From JAFALX01 sp036378495 (lineage in GTDB: Bacteria > Chloroflexota > Dormibacteria > Aeolococcales > Aeolococcaceae): a stretch of DNA of 40,073 nt. Each line of letters begins with the position of its first letter. The first letter of the stretch is position 1. Both the position numbers and the translations under genes were made by a program. This document shows, piece by piece, positions 1 to 8,511 of this stretch. The notes under the pieces are model-generated. The model had not been told where the DNA came from. It made no database searches and saw only the letters and a program-made list of their open reading frames with translations. Location: NCBI GenBank assembly GCA_036378495.1, contig DASUWI010000078.1, positions 1-40,073 of the forward strand. Reading direction: 5' to 3'.

Positions 1-735
1 GGACGCAGTCGAGCCGGTGAACGCGACCTTGTCGACGTCGGGGTTCTCGACCAGCTCGGCGCCGGGATCGATGGTCGGGCCGGTGAGCACGTTGATCACG
101 CCCCGAGGAATCAGCCCGGTGTCGTCGATGGCGCGAACCACCTCCAGCGCGGTCAATGGCGTCTGCGCAGCCGGCTTGAGGATGATCGAGTTGCCCATCG
201 CGATCGCCGGTGCGATCTTCCACATCGTGAAGAGCAGCGGAAAGTTCCACGGCACGATGCCGGCGCACACCCCGACGGGCTCGCGCTGCACGAAGTTCCA
301 GCCGACGTATGGCTGATCGATCCACGGCAGCGGCTCGTACCAGGGGATGTGCAGGGCCTGCTCGGCCATGCTGCGAAACCACTCGATGGCGAACGGCACG
401 TCGATAACCGACGCTTTCCGAATCGGCGAGCCGCCGTTCTGCGCCTCGAGCAGCCCCCACTCGTCGGACACCTGCTCGAGGTGCTTCACCACCTCGAACA
501 TGATCTGGCTCCGCTGCAGCTGCGACTTCAGCCGCCACTCCCCGCCCTCGAACGAGCGGCGCGCCGCCGCGATTGCCAGGCGCGCATCCTCGCGGGTGCT
601 CGCGGGCGCGGTGGCGATCACCTCCTCGGTCGAGGGGTTGATCACGTCGTACGTCGCCCCGCCGGCCGCCCCGACCCACTCGCCGTCGATGTACTGCTGA
701 TAGGTCCCCACCTTCGGCTCGGCGATCGTCGCCAC
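1..735 (-). CDS. Aldehyde dehydrogenase, N-terminal 245 residues (cut by window edge)
   Basis: NAD(P)-dependent aldehyde dehydrogenase that oxidises an aldehyde to the acid in the cytoplasm; the substrate cannot be told from this part. Reading leftward, the protein begins VATIAEPKVGTYQQYIDGEW and contains the family motifs PWNFPLLF (about residue 160, including the catalytic Asn), KPAAQTPLTALEV, GVINVLTG and VAFTGST near the window edge. The catalytic Glu and Cys lie beyond the edge. The start is GTG at 735, chosen because AGGAGG sits about 8 nt upstream and the cofactor-binding domain begins at the usual distance. The gene is divergent from the PrgI/ParA gene. It could be a betaine-, phenylacetaldehyde- or general-type enzyme. 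Confidence 0.93.
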   Translation of the reverse strand, partial: MATIAEPKVGTYQQYIDGEWVGAAGGATYDVINPSTEEVIATAPASTREDARLAIAAARRSFEGGEWRLKSQLQRSQIMFEVVKHLEQVSDEWGLLEAQNGGSPIRKASVIDVPFAIEWFRSMAEQALHIPWYEPLPWIDQPYVGWNFVQREPVGVCAGIVPWNFPLLFTMWKIAPAIAMGNSIILKPAAQTPLTALEVVRAIDDTGLIPRGVINVLTGPTIDPGAELVENPDVDKVAFTGSTAS

Positions 736-882
736 GCGCTGTCCTCCTGCCACGGAAATTGACGCCGCTGTCAATGTACGCCTTCGCCTGGACGGCCGCT
801 TTGTCCGCGGCGGGGTCGTTGTCGCCGATGACACTTCGTTGTGATTCTGCGTCAGCAAAACGTCACCGGCCACGGAGGATGT

Positions 883-2043
883 ATGGACGGAATCCAGTTC
901 GCAGACGGGTTCGACGCACCGGATCGCCTCGCCTTCGGACTTGCCGCTCCGCAGCTGATCACTGTCGTTGCCGGCTGCCTCGTCGCCTTCGCCGTGCTGC
1001 ACGCACCGCTTCCGGGACGGCTCACCGTTCCCCTCGCTTTCGTTCTCGTGCTCAGCGCTGCGGCCCTGGGATGGGTGCGCCTGGGCGGACGCCCGGCGCT
1101 CGACTGGGCGCTGTTCGCCGCGTGCTACGCGCTGCGACCGCGGAGCGGCAGCTTGGTGCTCACGACTGCGGCTTCCCGGCCGGCCATCGTCTCGGAGGAC
1201 GCAGCTCCGGCGGCTCCGGTCCTCGCATCGAACATTGTGCAGCTCCATCGTCATTGGGCCGGTCACACGCCACGCGCCCGGCCGGCTCCTCCTCGAGCGG
1301 CACTCGGTCGCAGCGGCGCTCGCCGGCTCGTCTTCTATTCGCTCAAGGGCGGCACCGGGCGCACCACCCTGTCGACTGAGGTGGCTGCCTGGATCGCGTC
1401 CTGCGGGAGCGGCGACTGCGTGCTCGTCGACTGCGACCTTCGCAGTGCGTCGGTGGCCGGGAGGCTCGGCATGGCGCACTCGGGGTTCGTCGACTACGCG
1501 GTCTCGCCTCCGGATGACCGCCGCGTCGACGAGTTTCTTGCGCAGCATGCGTCAGGACTGCGCGTGCTGCTTGGTCCCGCCAAGCCCGCGGACCCGTGCT
1601 GGCCGGTGACGCCGGCAGTTCTGCGTGAGGTGCTGCGCGAGCTCGACCTCGGCGGTGCGCGAACGGTGGTGGTGGACGTATCGGCAGAGCTCAGCGACGT
1701 CACGCGGGCTGCACTGCGCGCGGCGGACGACGTGCTGATCGTGGTGGTCCCAACGGCCACCGGCATCCAGGACGCGTACCGCACGACGGAGCTGCTGCGA
1801 GCGCTCGGGTTGCGCGATCGCCTCCGCTACGTGGTCAACCGCGCGCGGCACGCGGTCGATGTCAGCGTGGCGATGCACGACCTCGGTGGCGACATCATCG
1901 CCGAGATCCCCGAGGATCCCGCGCTGGTGGATGCCGAGAACCGGCACAGCCCGGCCGTGCTGAGCGCAACCGGTGGTGCCGGACTCGAGCTCCGCCGTCT
2001 CGCGGCACGGATGCTGCCTGCGACACACGCCGCAGCGAGATGA
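883..2043 (+). CDS. PrgI-like membrane domain fused to ParA/MinD-type ATPase
   Basis: The protein has 386 residues. The first roughly 85 (beginning MDGIQFADGFDAPDRLAFGL) have two hydrophobic segments (LITVVAGCLVAFAVLHA and LTVPLAFVLVLSAAALGWV) followed by RLGGRPALDWALFA, resembling PrgI-type inner-membrane subunits of type IV secretion systems. After a Pro/Ala/Arg-rich linker comes a P-loop ATPase with a deviant Walker A motif, KGGTGRTT at 155-162, then VLVDCDLR, a hydrophobic strand with TVVVDVSAE, and a C-terminal half like MinD/CpaE. The usual second lysine of KGGxGKT is Arg160. The ATG at 883 is preferred over an in-frame GTG at 841 because GGAGG lies 4 nt upstream. Its stop overlaps the next start as ATGA, implying coupling to the VirB4-like gene. 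An energised membrane anchor or positioning role is inferred. Confidence 0.82.
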   Translation: MDGIQFADGFDAPDRLAFGLAAPQLITVVAGCLVAFAVLHAPLPGRLTVPLAFVLVLSAAALGWVRLGGRPALDWALFAACYALRPRSGSLVLTTAASRPAIVSEDAAPAAPVLASNIVQLHRHWAGHTPRARPAPPRAALGRSGARRLVFYSLKGGTGRTTLSTEVAAWIASCGSGDCVLVDCDLRSASVAGRLGMAHSGFVDYAVSPPDDRRVDEFLAQHASGLRVLLGPAKPADPCWPVTPAVLREVLRELDLGGARTVVVDVSAELSDVTRAALRAADDVLIVVVPTATGIQDAYRTTELLRALGLRDRLRYVVNRARHAVDVSVAMHDLGGDIIAEIPEDPALVDAENRHSPAVLSATGGAGLELRRLAARMLPATHAAAR

Positions 2044-4148
2044 TCCACGGCGCCACGCGCCGCCCCACGTCGATCGGTCCGTATGTTGTCGACGGCGGCT
2101 GCATCCGGCACCCGGACGGCTCGCTCTCCGCGGTGGTGCGCACCGGTGAGCTCGACATCGAGGCGCTCGATGCGTCGCGGCGCAGCGCGGTCGTGGCGGT
2201 CTTCGAGCGCCTGTGCCACACGTTGGACGCGCCCCTCCAGCTCGTGGTGCAGGTCCGCGCGCTGCGTGGCGACTCGGCCACCGAATCGAGCGCGGCCGCG
2301 GTGAGCGAACCGGCACGCGCGCTCGGCGAGTCGATGACGGAGTACTGGTCGCGCCGGCTGCACACCTCGCCGGCATACCGGCGCGACGTGCTCGTGGTCA
2401 CGCGAGCCGCAGCGCGCGAGCAGCTCGCCGCGTTCACCGCACGGGCGTGCGAGAGCGTCAGGGCGATGGGGATCTCCGCCGACCAGCTGCGCGATCACGC
2501 GCTCGCGGATGCCGTCCACGCCGGCGCGGATGCTCGCGACAGCATCGAGTGGAGCGCGCATCCGCAGCACGTCCGCATGGGCGCGCTGGTTGCGCGCAGC
2601 TACGCGCTGCGGCGGCTGCCCGGGCACCGCGTCACGGCGGGGTGGCTCGCACCGCTGCTACGGGTTCCGCTCGAATGCGACATCGCGATCCACCTCACCC
2701 CCGCGGCGTTGGGCGCGGCGCTCAACACGCTCGGCCGGCGCCTGCGCGACTTCTCTGCCCACCGCGTGCTCGAGGATGAGCGCGGCCGCGTGGGTGATGT
2801 CCACGTCGACATCGCTCTTGACTCCGCCTTCGAGCTGCGCGGCCGGCTGGCGCGCAACCTCGGCCGTCCGCTGCACATCTCGGTCACCGCCACGGTGCGT
2901 GCCTCCGATGTCGAGGAGCTGCGGCGCAACAGCGACACGGTGCGCCTGGCGTTTCAAAGCGCGCTGGTTGCCGGCGAAGCCGCCCACTTCCGCCATCTGG
3001 CCGGCTTTCTCACCACGCTGCCGCTGGGCGTCGACCATCTGCGCTCCGTGAAGCTCGTGGAATCGAGCGCGGCGGCGTCGTGCGTGCCGTGGGTGGACGC
3101 CGGATGCGCCGAGCCCGGCGGTTACCGGTTGGGGGCGACGCTGCGCAGCCAATCTCCGGTGCGTGTTGCGCCATTCGACGCCGGCCGCCACATGAACGCG
3201 AACATCGCCATCCTCGCGGCATCCGGTCACGGCAAGAGCTTCGCCATGGGGACCGTGATGCTGGAGGCCGCCGCCCACGGGGTCGACTGCGTTGTCATCG
3301 ATCCCGAGGGCGAGTACCGGCGGCTCGTGGACTCGCTCGGCGGAACGTACATCGTGCTCGCCCCTGGAGGCGACACGGCCGTTAATGTGTTCGACGCCGC
3401 CGCGGACGACGAGGATGCGGTCGCGGCACTGGTCGAGCTCGTCAGCGTGCTGCGCGGCGGACACATGACCGACGTCGAGCGCGCAGTGGTGGATCGGGCA
3501 GGGCGCGGCGCGCAGGACGCAGCGCGCCGCGCCGGTCGGACCGCCTTGCTGCACGACTGCCTCCCATCGCTGGAGCGCGACGCACCGCTGGTGGCCACCG
3601 TGGTCAGCCGGTACTGCAGCGGTGCGCTCGGGCAGCTGTTCGATCGCGAGACGACGGTGCAGATCGATCACGGCATCGTCGGGATCTCATTGCGAGACAC
3701 ACCCCCGGAGCACGTCGCGGCCGTCACCTTCATCGTGGCGGGGTGGTTGTGGCGGCTGGTTCGCAAGGAGCAGCGCCGCCGTCACATCCTCTTCGACGAG
3801 GTCGGTGCCCTCTGCGTACACCCGCCGCTGAGCGCTCTCCTCGTCCAGCTCGCGCGGCGGTGCCGCAAGTACTCGGCGTCGCTGGTGGTGGCGACGCAGA
3901 ACGCCCAGGACCTGCTCGGTTCCGACGACGGATCGGTCGTGCTGACCAACTGCGCCATCGCGCTGCTCGGCGGCCACCGTTCGTCTGAGGCAGCTCGCAT
4001 GGAGAGCGCGTTCGGCCTCACCGACGTCCAGCGACGCTTTCTGGAGACGGCGCCTCGAGGTGAGTTCCTCCTCCTTGCCGGGGAACGCCGGCTGGGCATG
4101 CGCATCGAGGTTCCGGAGGGGCACCAGGCGCTGCTTCGACGCCGCTGA
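2040..4148 (+). CDS. VirB4/TraC-type secretion ATPase
   Basis: The protein has 702 residues and resembles the hexameric VirB4 ATPases that power type IV secretion or conjugation from the cytoplasmic face of the membrane. The N-terminal half (about 1-380) is the variable region that contacts the channel. The C-terminal half is a RecA-like motor: Walker A ASGHGKSFAMG around 394-404, then CVVIDPEGEYRRLVDSLGG, Walker B RHILFDE at 581-587, VVATQNAQDLL as the sensor strand, and a TNCAIALLGGHRS tail typical of VirB4. No transmembrane segment is evident, which fits a peripheral motor. It overlaps the PrgI/ParA gene by 4 bp (ATGA), so the two are probably made in fixed ratio. No other secretion component (VirB6, VirB8, coupling protein, relaxase) is visible nearby. 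Confidence 0.87.
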   Translation: MIHGATRRPTSIGPYVVDGGCIRHPDGSLSAVVRTGELDIEALDASRRSAVVAVFERLCHTLDAPLQLVVQVRALRGDSATESSAAAVSEPARALGESMTEYWSRRLHTSPAYRRDVLVVTRAAAREQLAAFTARACESVRAMGISADQLRDHALADAVHAGADARDSIEWSAHPQHVRMGALVARSYALRRLPGHRVTAGWLAPLLRVPLECDIAIHLTPAALGAALNTLGRRLRDFSAHRVLEDERGRVGDVHVDIALDSAFELRGRLARNLGRPLHISVTATVRASDVEELRRNSDTVRLAFQSALVAGEAAHFRHLAGFLTTLPLGVDHLRSVKLVESSAAASCVPWVDAGCAEPGGYRLGATLRSQSPVRVAPFDAGRHMNANIAILAASGHGKSFAMGTVMLEAAAHGVDCVVIDPEGEYRRLVDSLGGTYIVLAPGGDTAVNVFDAAADDEDAVAALVELVSVLRGGHMTDVERAVVDRAGRGAQDAARRAGRTALLHDCLPSLERDAPLVATVVSRYCSGALGQLFDRETTVQIDHGIVGISLRDTPPEHVAAVTFIVAGWLWRLVRKEQRRRHILFDEVGALCVHPPLSALLVQLARRCRKYSASLVVATQNAQDLLGSDDGSVVLTNCAIALLGGHRSSEAARMESAFGLTDVQRRFLETAPRGEFLLLAGERRLGMRIEVPEGHQALLRRR

Positions 4149-4152
4149 CCCC

Positions 4153-4181
4153 TTGACGGGAAGGCGCCGGCATCTCAAGAT
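4153..4181 (+). promoter_or_regulatory. Possible promoter of nrdJ
   Basis: TTGACG at 4153-4158 and CAAGAT at 4176-4181 are spaced by 17 nt, about 130 nt upstream of the chosen nrdJ start. The -10 match is only three of six bases, so this is a weak call. Confidence 0.3.
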
Positions 4182-4251
4182 ATGGTGGCTCCCGGACGGC
4201 GGGACCCCAACATGTGGGAAAATGGGGGTTCGCAGCTCGCCAGGGCGCGCT

Positions 4252-4296
4252 CCGTCAAGCACACGTCCCAGCATCCCGCAAGCGCCCGTCAAGCAC
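4252..4296 (+). repeat. Pair of 11-bp direct repeats upstream of nrdJ
   Basis: CCGTCAAGCAC occurs at 4252-4262 and again at 4286-4296, 34 bp start to start (about three helical turns). The second copy ends just before the ribosome binding site of nrdJ. Paired NrdR boxes have similar spacing, but the sequence does not match the NrdR consensus, so the function is unknown. Confidence 0.5.
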
Positions 4297-4310
4297 GTGA
4301 GGAAAACGCC

Positions 4311-7300
4311 GTGGATTCGCTCGTCCCGCCGACCCCGTCCAACCCACCGCAGGCATCGCCCGCGACGTCCGGCACCGGCCTCCACTTCGAGCGCCGGTTC
4401 ACCCGCGAGGAGGTCCACCCCTACGACGAGGTGACCTGGGAGCGGCGCACCGCTGCGATCGCCAACGAGAAGGGCGAGACGGTCTTCGAGCAGCAGGACT
4501 GCGAGGTGCCGGCGTTCTGGTCGCAGATGGCGACCAACGTGGTGGTCAGCAAGTACTTCCGCGGCCCGTTGGGAACGCCGCGCCGGGAGACGAGTGTCAA
4601 GCAGATGATCTCCCGCGTCGTCGACACCATCGCAGCGTGGGGACGCGCCGGCGGCTACTTCGCCACCGAGGCAGATGCGCACGTCTTCCAGGACGAGCTC
4701 TGCCACCTGATCCTGCACCAGAAGATGAGCTTCAACAGCCCGGTCTGGTTCAACCTGGGGGTGCCCGGATCGAAGGCCCAGGTCTCGGCGTGTTTCATTC
4801 AGAGCGTCGACGACACGATGGACTCGATCCTCACCCTCGCCAAGAACGAGGGCATGCTGTTCAAGTACGGCAGCGGGACGGGGACCAACCTCTCGCCGAT
4901 CCGCTCCTCAGAGGAGGCGCTCGCCGGCGGCGGGACAGCCAGCGGACCCGTGTCCTTCATGAAGGGCTTCGACGCGTTCGCTGGCGTGATCAAGAGCGGC
5001 GGCACCACGCGGCGCGCGGCGAAGATGGTGATCCTCAACGCGGATCACCCTGACATTGAAGACTTCATCACGTGCAAGGTGAGCGAGGAGCGCAAGGCCT
5101 GGACATTGATTGAGGCCGGCTACGACGGCTCGTTCACCGGTGAGGCGTACGCGTCCATCTTCTTCCAGAACAGCAACAACTCGGTGCGCGTGACGGACGA
5201 GTTCATGCGCGCGGTGGAGGAGGACAAGGACTGGAACCTTTACGCGGTCACAGATCGGTCGCGCGTATTGAAGACGGTGAAGGCGCGCGAGCTGCTGCGC
5301 CTTATGGCCGAGTCTGCGTGGCAGTGCGGCGATCCGGGCGTGCAGTACGACACCACAATCAACGACTGGCACACGTCGTCGAACACAGCCCGCATCAACG
5401 CAAGTAACCCGTGCGCCGAATACATGTTTTTGGACGATTCGGCGTGCTTCGCACCGTCAACGAGGATCAGCACCCCCGATGGATTGCGCACAGTTGAGGA
5501 GCTGTACGAGCAACAGGAACGGGGTGAAGTGGTTCTCGTGACTACTGACCTGCATTCGGAACACGATCATCGCCGAATCACCGCACACCGCCCAGCGCTG
5601 GTCACGCGTATTGGTCGCAGGCCAGTGTTTCGCACGAAGCTCAAGGACGGGCGCGTCATCAGAACAACGGGCGACCATCGGGTCCTGACGGCTGATAGTG
5701 GGTGGAAGCGCATTGACCAGTTGGAAGCGGGCGTTGATCGGATCTCGATTCGTGAGTCCGGGAACCCGGTTCGCTTCCGTTCCTCTGCGGAGCAGGTGAC
5801 CCGCTGGCAGATGCTTGGATGGCTGAGCGGGGACGGGGTCTTCAGCAAGAACACGGTGGCCCTGGTCTTTGGGCCCAAGGAAAGGGATACGGCTGAGTTC
5901 ATGACCAATGAGCTCAATCTGCTGAAGGCAGCTGCTGGGAACGACCATAGAACTGTTCCGATGCTCTCGACGGTGTCCCACGCTCGCAACGGCGTCATGC
6001 AGAGCTCTACCTCGCAGCGCACGCTCGTTGAGCATCTCGAGATGGTGTATGGGTTCCACCAGGGCACGGCTATCGATAAGGACGTCCCGACGGCGGTTCA
6101 TCGCGTCGACGACGACCTCAAGGTTGCCTACCTGCAGGGTCTTTTCTCAGCAGACGGCTGCCTGCGCACCAACCAGTGGGCGACTGAGCCCGAAGTGATG
6201 TTGGCCTCGTCGTCGCCGGCGATGCTGCGATCGGTTCAGCTGCTCCTATCGGATTTCGGAATCACGTCACGTATCAGCTGGACGCATCCGGCCGGCCGGG
6301 CAAATCCGCAGGGACAGTTGCACATCTACAATCAGCAGGCGCGCGCCTTCCTGGCACTCATCGGCTTTCCGTGCTCGGCCGAGAAGGAGGCCACTGCCTG
6401 GGCCATCATGTCCCGCAAATTCAACGGGGCTCTCAAGCAGCCGCGGTGTCCCAGGGTGGTCGAAGTCGCACCTGACGGCGACGAGATCGTCTATGACGTA
6501 ACCGAGCCAGTGACACACTCGGTGATCGCCGAAGGTCTGATCGCCCACAACTGCAATCTGGCGTCGATCAACCTGCTTCGCTTTCTCAACGACGACGGCT
6601 CGATCGACGTGGACGGCTACCGCCACGCCATCCAGCTGACGATCACCGCACAGGAGATCATGGTCAGCAACGCGTCCTACCCAACCGAGAAGATCGGCAA
6701 GAACAGCGAGGACTACCGGCCGCTCGGTCTCGGCTACGCGAACCTCGGTGCACTGCTCATGGCACGCGGGCTGGCATACGACTCGCCGCAGGGTCGGGAC
6801 GTCGCCGCCTGCCTCACCGCTGTGCTCACCGGTGAGGCCTATGCGCAATCGGCGCGGATCGCGCGCGAGATCGGACCTTTCAACGGCTACCCGGTCAACC
6901 GCCAGCCGATGCTCCGTGTGATCGGCAAGCACCGCGAGGCGGCGTACAACATTCCCACCACCAACGTCCAGGGGGACCTGATCACGGCGTCTCGGCACGC
7001 GTGGGACGAGGCACACGAGCTGGGCGCCCGGCACGGGTATCGCAATGGCCAGGCCACAGTGCTCGCACCCACCGGCACGATCAGCTTCCTGCTCGACTGC
7101 GACACGACGGGCGTCGAGCCAGACATCGCGCTCGTGAAGTACAAGAAGCTCGTTGGCGGCGGCATGCTCAAGATCGTCAACCAGACGGTCCCTGCGGCCC
7201 TTCGCCGCCTTGGCTACGGAGACACCGCGGTCGCCGACATCGTCGCGTACATCGACGCCAATGACACCATCGAAGGTGCGCCGTCGCTGCATGATGAGGA

Positions 7301-8204
7301 CGTCGCAGTGTTCGACTGCGCGTTCACACCGCAGAACGGCAAGCGCTCCATCGCCTGGCAGGGCCACGTGCGCATGATGGCCGCGGTGCAGCCGTTCATC
7401 TCCGGCGCGATTAGCAAGACTGTGAATATGCCGGGCGAGTCGACCATTGAAGACGTCGAGCGCGCGTACATCGACGGCTGGAAGTTGGGGCTGAAGGCGC
7501 TCGCGATCTACCGCGACGGGAGCAAGCGCAGCCAGCCGCTCGCGACCAGCATCGACAAGACGACGGGCCAACGTGTGCAGGTCGTCGAGCGTCCGCTGCG
7601 CCGACGGCTGCCGTCCGAGCGCCAGGCGCTGACGCATCGCTTCGAGGTGGGCGGCCACGAGGGGTACATCACCGTCGGCCTGTACGAGGACGGAACGCCG
7701 GGTGAGATCTTCTTGAAGATGGCCAAGGAAGGCTCCACGGTCAGCGGACTCATGGATTCGTTCGCCACGGCGATCTCACTCGCGCTGCAGTACGGCGTGC
7801 CGCTGCAGGCGCTTATCGACAAGTTCTCGCACACGCGGTTCGAGCCGCAGGGCTTCACCAAGAACCCGGAGATCCCCATCGCCAAGAGCGTGATGGACTA
7901 CATCTTCCGCTGGCTCGCGTCGCGCTTCCTGTCACAGGAGGAGCGCGACCGCCTGGGGATCATCCGCCGCGACGTGGAGGAGACCGAAATGCCGGCGCCG
8001 GCGCCGGGTGCAACAGCCAAGGCCACGGCCGCACCCGCTCCGATCCCGCCAGCGGGCACGGCGCAGCCGTCGGTGCGAGATCTTCCCGGTGCCTTCGTCA
8101 ACCAGGCCGACGCGCCCTCGTGCAGCGAGTGCGGCAGCCTGATGGTGCGCAACGGTGCCTGCTACAAGTGCTTCAACTGCGGAGCGACGAGCGGCTGCAG
8201 CTGA
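4311..8204 (+). CDS. nrdJ: Class II (adenosylcobalamin-dependent) ribonucleotide reductase, intein-containing precursor
   Basis: Reduces ribonucleotides to deoxyribonucleotides with adenosylcobalamin as radical source, independent of oxygen. The precursor has 1297 residues; removing the intein (379-747) leaves about 928, normal for NrdJ. Visible motifs are Cys161 in VSACFIQSV (redox Cys), NPCAE at 366-370 (active-site finger loop with thiyl Cys and Glu), CNLASINLL resuming at 748, LAPTGTISFLLDCDTTG, and a C-terminal Cys-rich tail (C1271, C1274, C1284, C1287, C1290, C1296) that reloads the active-site disulfide. The GTG start at 4311 is chosen because GAGGA lies 7 nt upstream; an ATG 129 bp earlier would add a Pro/Ser/Arg-rich leader without an SD. 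The gene lies immediately after the VirB4 gene, and the downstream gene is convergent 7 bp away. No cobalamin riboswitch was recognised upstream. Confidence 0.95.
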   Translation: MDSLVPPTPSNPPQASPATSGTGLHFERRFTREEVHPYDEVTWERRTAAIANEKGETVFEQQDCEVPAFWSQMATNVVVSKYFRGPLGTPRRETSVKQMISRVVDTIAAWGRAGGYFATEADAHVFQDELCHLILHQKMSFNSPVWFNLGVPGSKAQVSACFIQSVDDTMDSILTLAKNEGMLFKYGSGTGTNLSPIRSSEEALAGGGTASGPVSFMKGFDAFAGVIKSGGTTRRAAKMVILNADHPDIEDFITCKVSEERKAWTLIEAGYDGSFTGEAYASIFFQNSNNSVRVTDEFMRAVEEDKDWNLYAVTDRSRVLKTVKARELLRLMAESAWQCGDPGVQYDTTINDWHTSSNTARINASNPCAEYMFLDDSACFAPSTRISTPDGLRTVEELYEQQERGEVVLVTTDLHSEHDHRRITAHRPALVTRIGRRPVFRTKLKDGRVIRTTGDHRVLTADSGWKRIDQLEAGVDRISIRESGNPVRFRSSAEQVTRWQMLGWLSGDGVFSKNTVALVFGPKERDTAEFMTNELNLLKAAAGNDHRTVPMLSTVSHARNGVMQSSTSQRTLVEHLEMVYGFHQGTAIDKDVPTAVHRVDDDLKVAYLQGLFSADGCLRTNQWATEPEVMLASSSPAMLRSVQLLLSDFGITSRISWTHPAGRANPQGQLHIYNQQARAFLALIGFPCSAEKEATAWAIMSRKFNGALKQPRCPRVVEVAPDGDEIVYDVTEPVTHSVIAEGLIAHNCNLASINLLRFLNDDGSIDVDGYRHAIQLTITAQEIMVSNASYPTEKIGKNSEDYRPLGLGYANLGALLMARGLAYDSPQGRDVAACLTAVLTGEAYAQSARIAREIGPFNGYPVNRQPMLRVIGKHREAAYNIPTTNVQGDLITASRHAWDEAHELGARHGYRNGQATVLAPTGTISFLLDCDTTGVEPDIALVKYKKLVGGGMLKIVNQTVPAALRRLGYGDTAVADIVAYIDANDTIEGAPSLHDEDVAVFDCAFTPQNGKRSIAWQGHVRMMAAVQPFISGAISKTVNMPGESTIEDVERAYIDGWKLGLKALAIYRDGSKRSQPLATSIDKTTGQRVQVVERPLRRRLPSERQALTHRFEVGGHEGYITVGLYEDGTPGEIFLKMAKEGSTVSGLMDSFATAISLALQYGVPLQALIDKFSHTRFEPQGFTKNPEIPIAKSVMDYIFRWLASRFLSQEERDRLGIIRRDVEETEMPAPAPGATAKATAAPAPIPPAGTAQPSVRDLPGAFVNQADAPSCSECGSLMVRNGACYKCFNCGATSGCS
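5445..6551 (+). mobile_element. Intein with LAGLIDADG homing endonuclease inside nrdJ
   Basis: The 369-residue in-frame insertion begins with Cys (CFAPSTRISTPDGLRTVEEL, splicing block A), has block B TTGDHRVLT, and ends VTHSVIAEGLIAHN followed by Cys+1 of the extein (blocks F and G). All residues for standard splicing are present: Cys1, the block B His, the terminal His-Asn, and Cys+1. Between them lie two LAGLIDADG-type motifs, LGWLSGDGVF (about precursor residue 502) and LQGLFSADGCL (about 608), each with its catalytic Asp, so the endonuclease looks intact. It splits the sequence DDSA^CNLAS; Cys+1 corresponds to the redox-active Cys that pairs with Cys161, so enzyme activity must depend on splicing. 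Base composition is visibly less GC-rich than the flanking extein, as expected for a transferred element. Confidence 0.95.
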
Positions 8205-8211
8205 GAATAGC

Positions 8212-8511
8212 TTAGCGCCGTCGCCCGCGGCGGCTTGCCCGCTCGAGGTCGAGCCCGACGATGACGATCACCATCAGCGGAACCAACCACCAGATGCCGA
8301 TGCCCTTGGCGTGCAGCAGCGCAGTCACGGCAAGGCCCGCCGCGACCGCGACTGCAAGCGTCCAGTCGTCACCGACGATGAACCCGTACCAGAACTTGAC
8401 GAACCCGATGACCCACGACAGCGGTGGTCGTGTGAACACGGAGCCGGCCGCGCTGCCCGGCGATCCCGGTTCCGGGTGCGTGGCAAGCGGTGCCGGCACC
8501 TGCTGCGTCAT
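8212..8511 (-). CDS. Small membrane protein partner of the COG4280-type protein
   Basis: The 99-residue protein has a Pro/Gly/Ser-rich N terminus and a central hydrophobic region: WVIGFVKFWYGFIVGDDW, then two membrane helices, LAVAVAAGLAVTALLHA and WWLVPLMVIVIVGLDL, ending in a basic tail (RASRRGRRR). Its ATG overlaps the stop of the upstream membrane protein gene as ATGA, so the two are translated together and may form a complex. No family name is recognised with certainty. It ends 7 bp from the convergent end of nrdJ, with no room for a terminator between them. Confidence 0.75.
   Translation of the reverse strand: MTQQVPAPLATHPEPGSPGSAAGSVFTRPPLSWVIGFVKFWYGFIVGDDWTLAVAVAAGLAVTALLHAKGIGIWWLVPLMVIVIVGLDLERASRRGRRR

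Noticed and set aside
759..774. TTGAC-N6-GTCAA between the aldehyde dehydrogenase and PrgI/ParA genes as divergent -35 elements
   Set aside because: No acceptable -10 sequence exists at 16-18 nt on either side, so it is only a short inverted repeat.
4149..4310. Cobalamin riboswitch upstream of nrdJ
   Set aside because: Expected for some B12-dependent reductases, but the conserved B12-box could not be found and the region is only 162 nt.
6267..7658. Leftward 463-codon frame inside nrdJ
   Set aside because: Shadow of nrdJ; no recognisable motif and overlaps the conserved coding strand.
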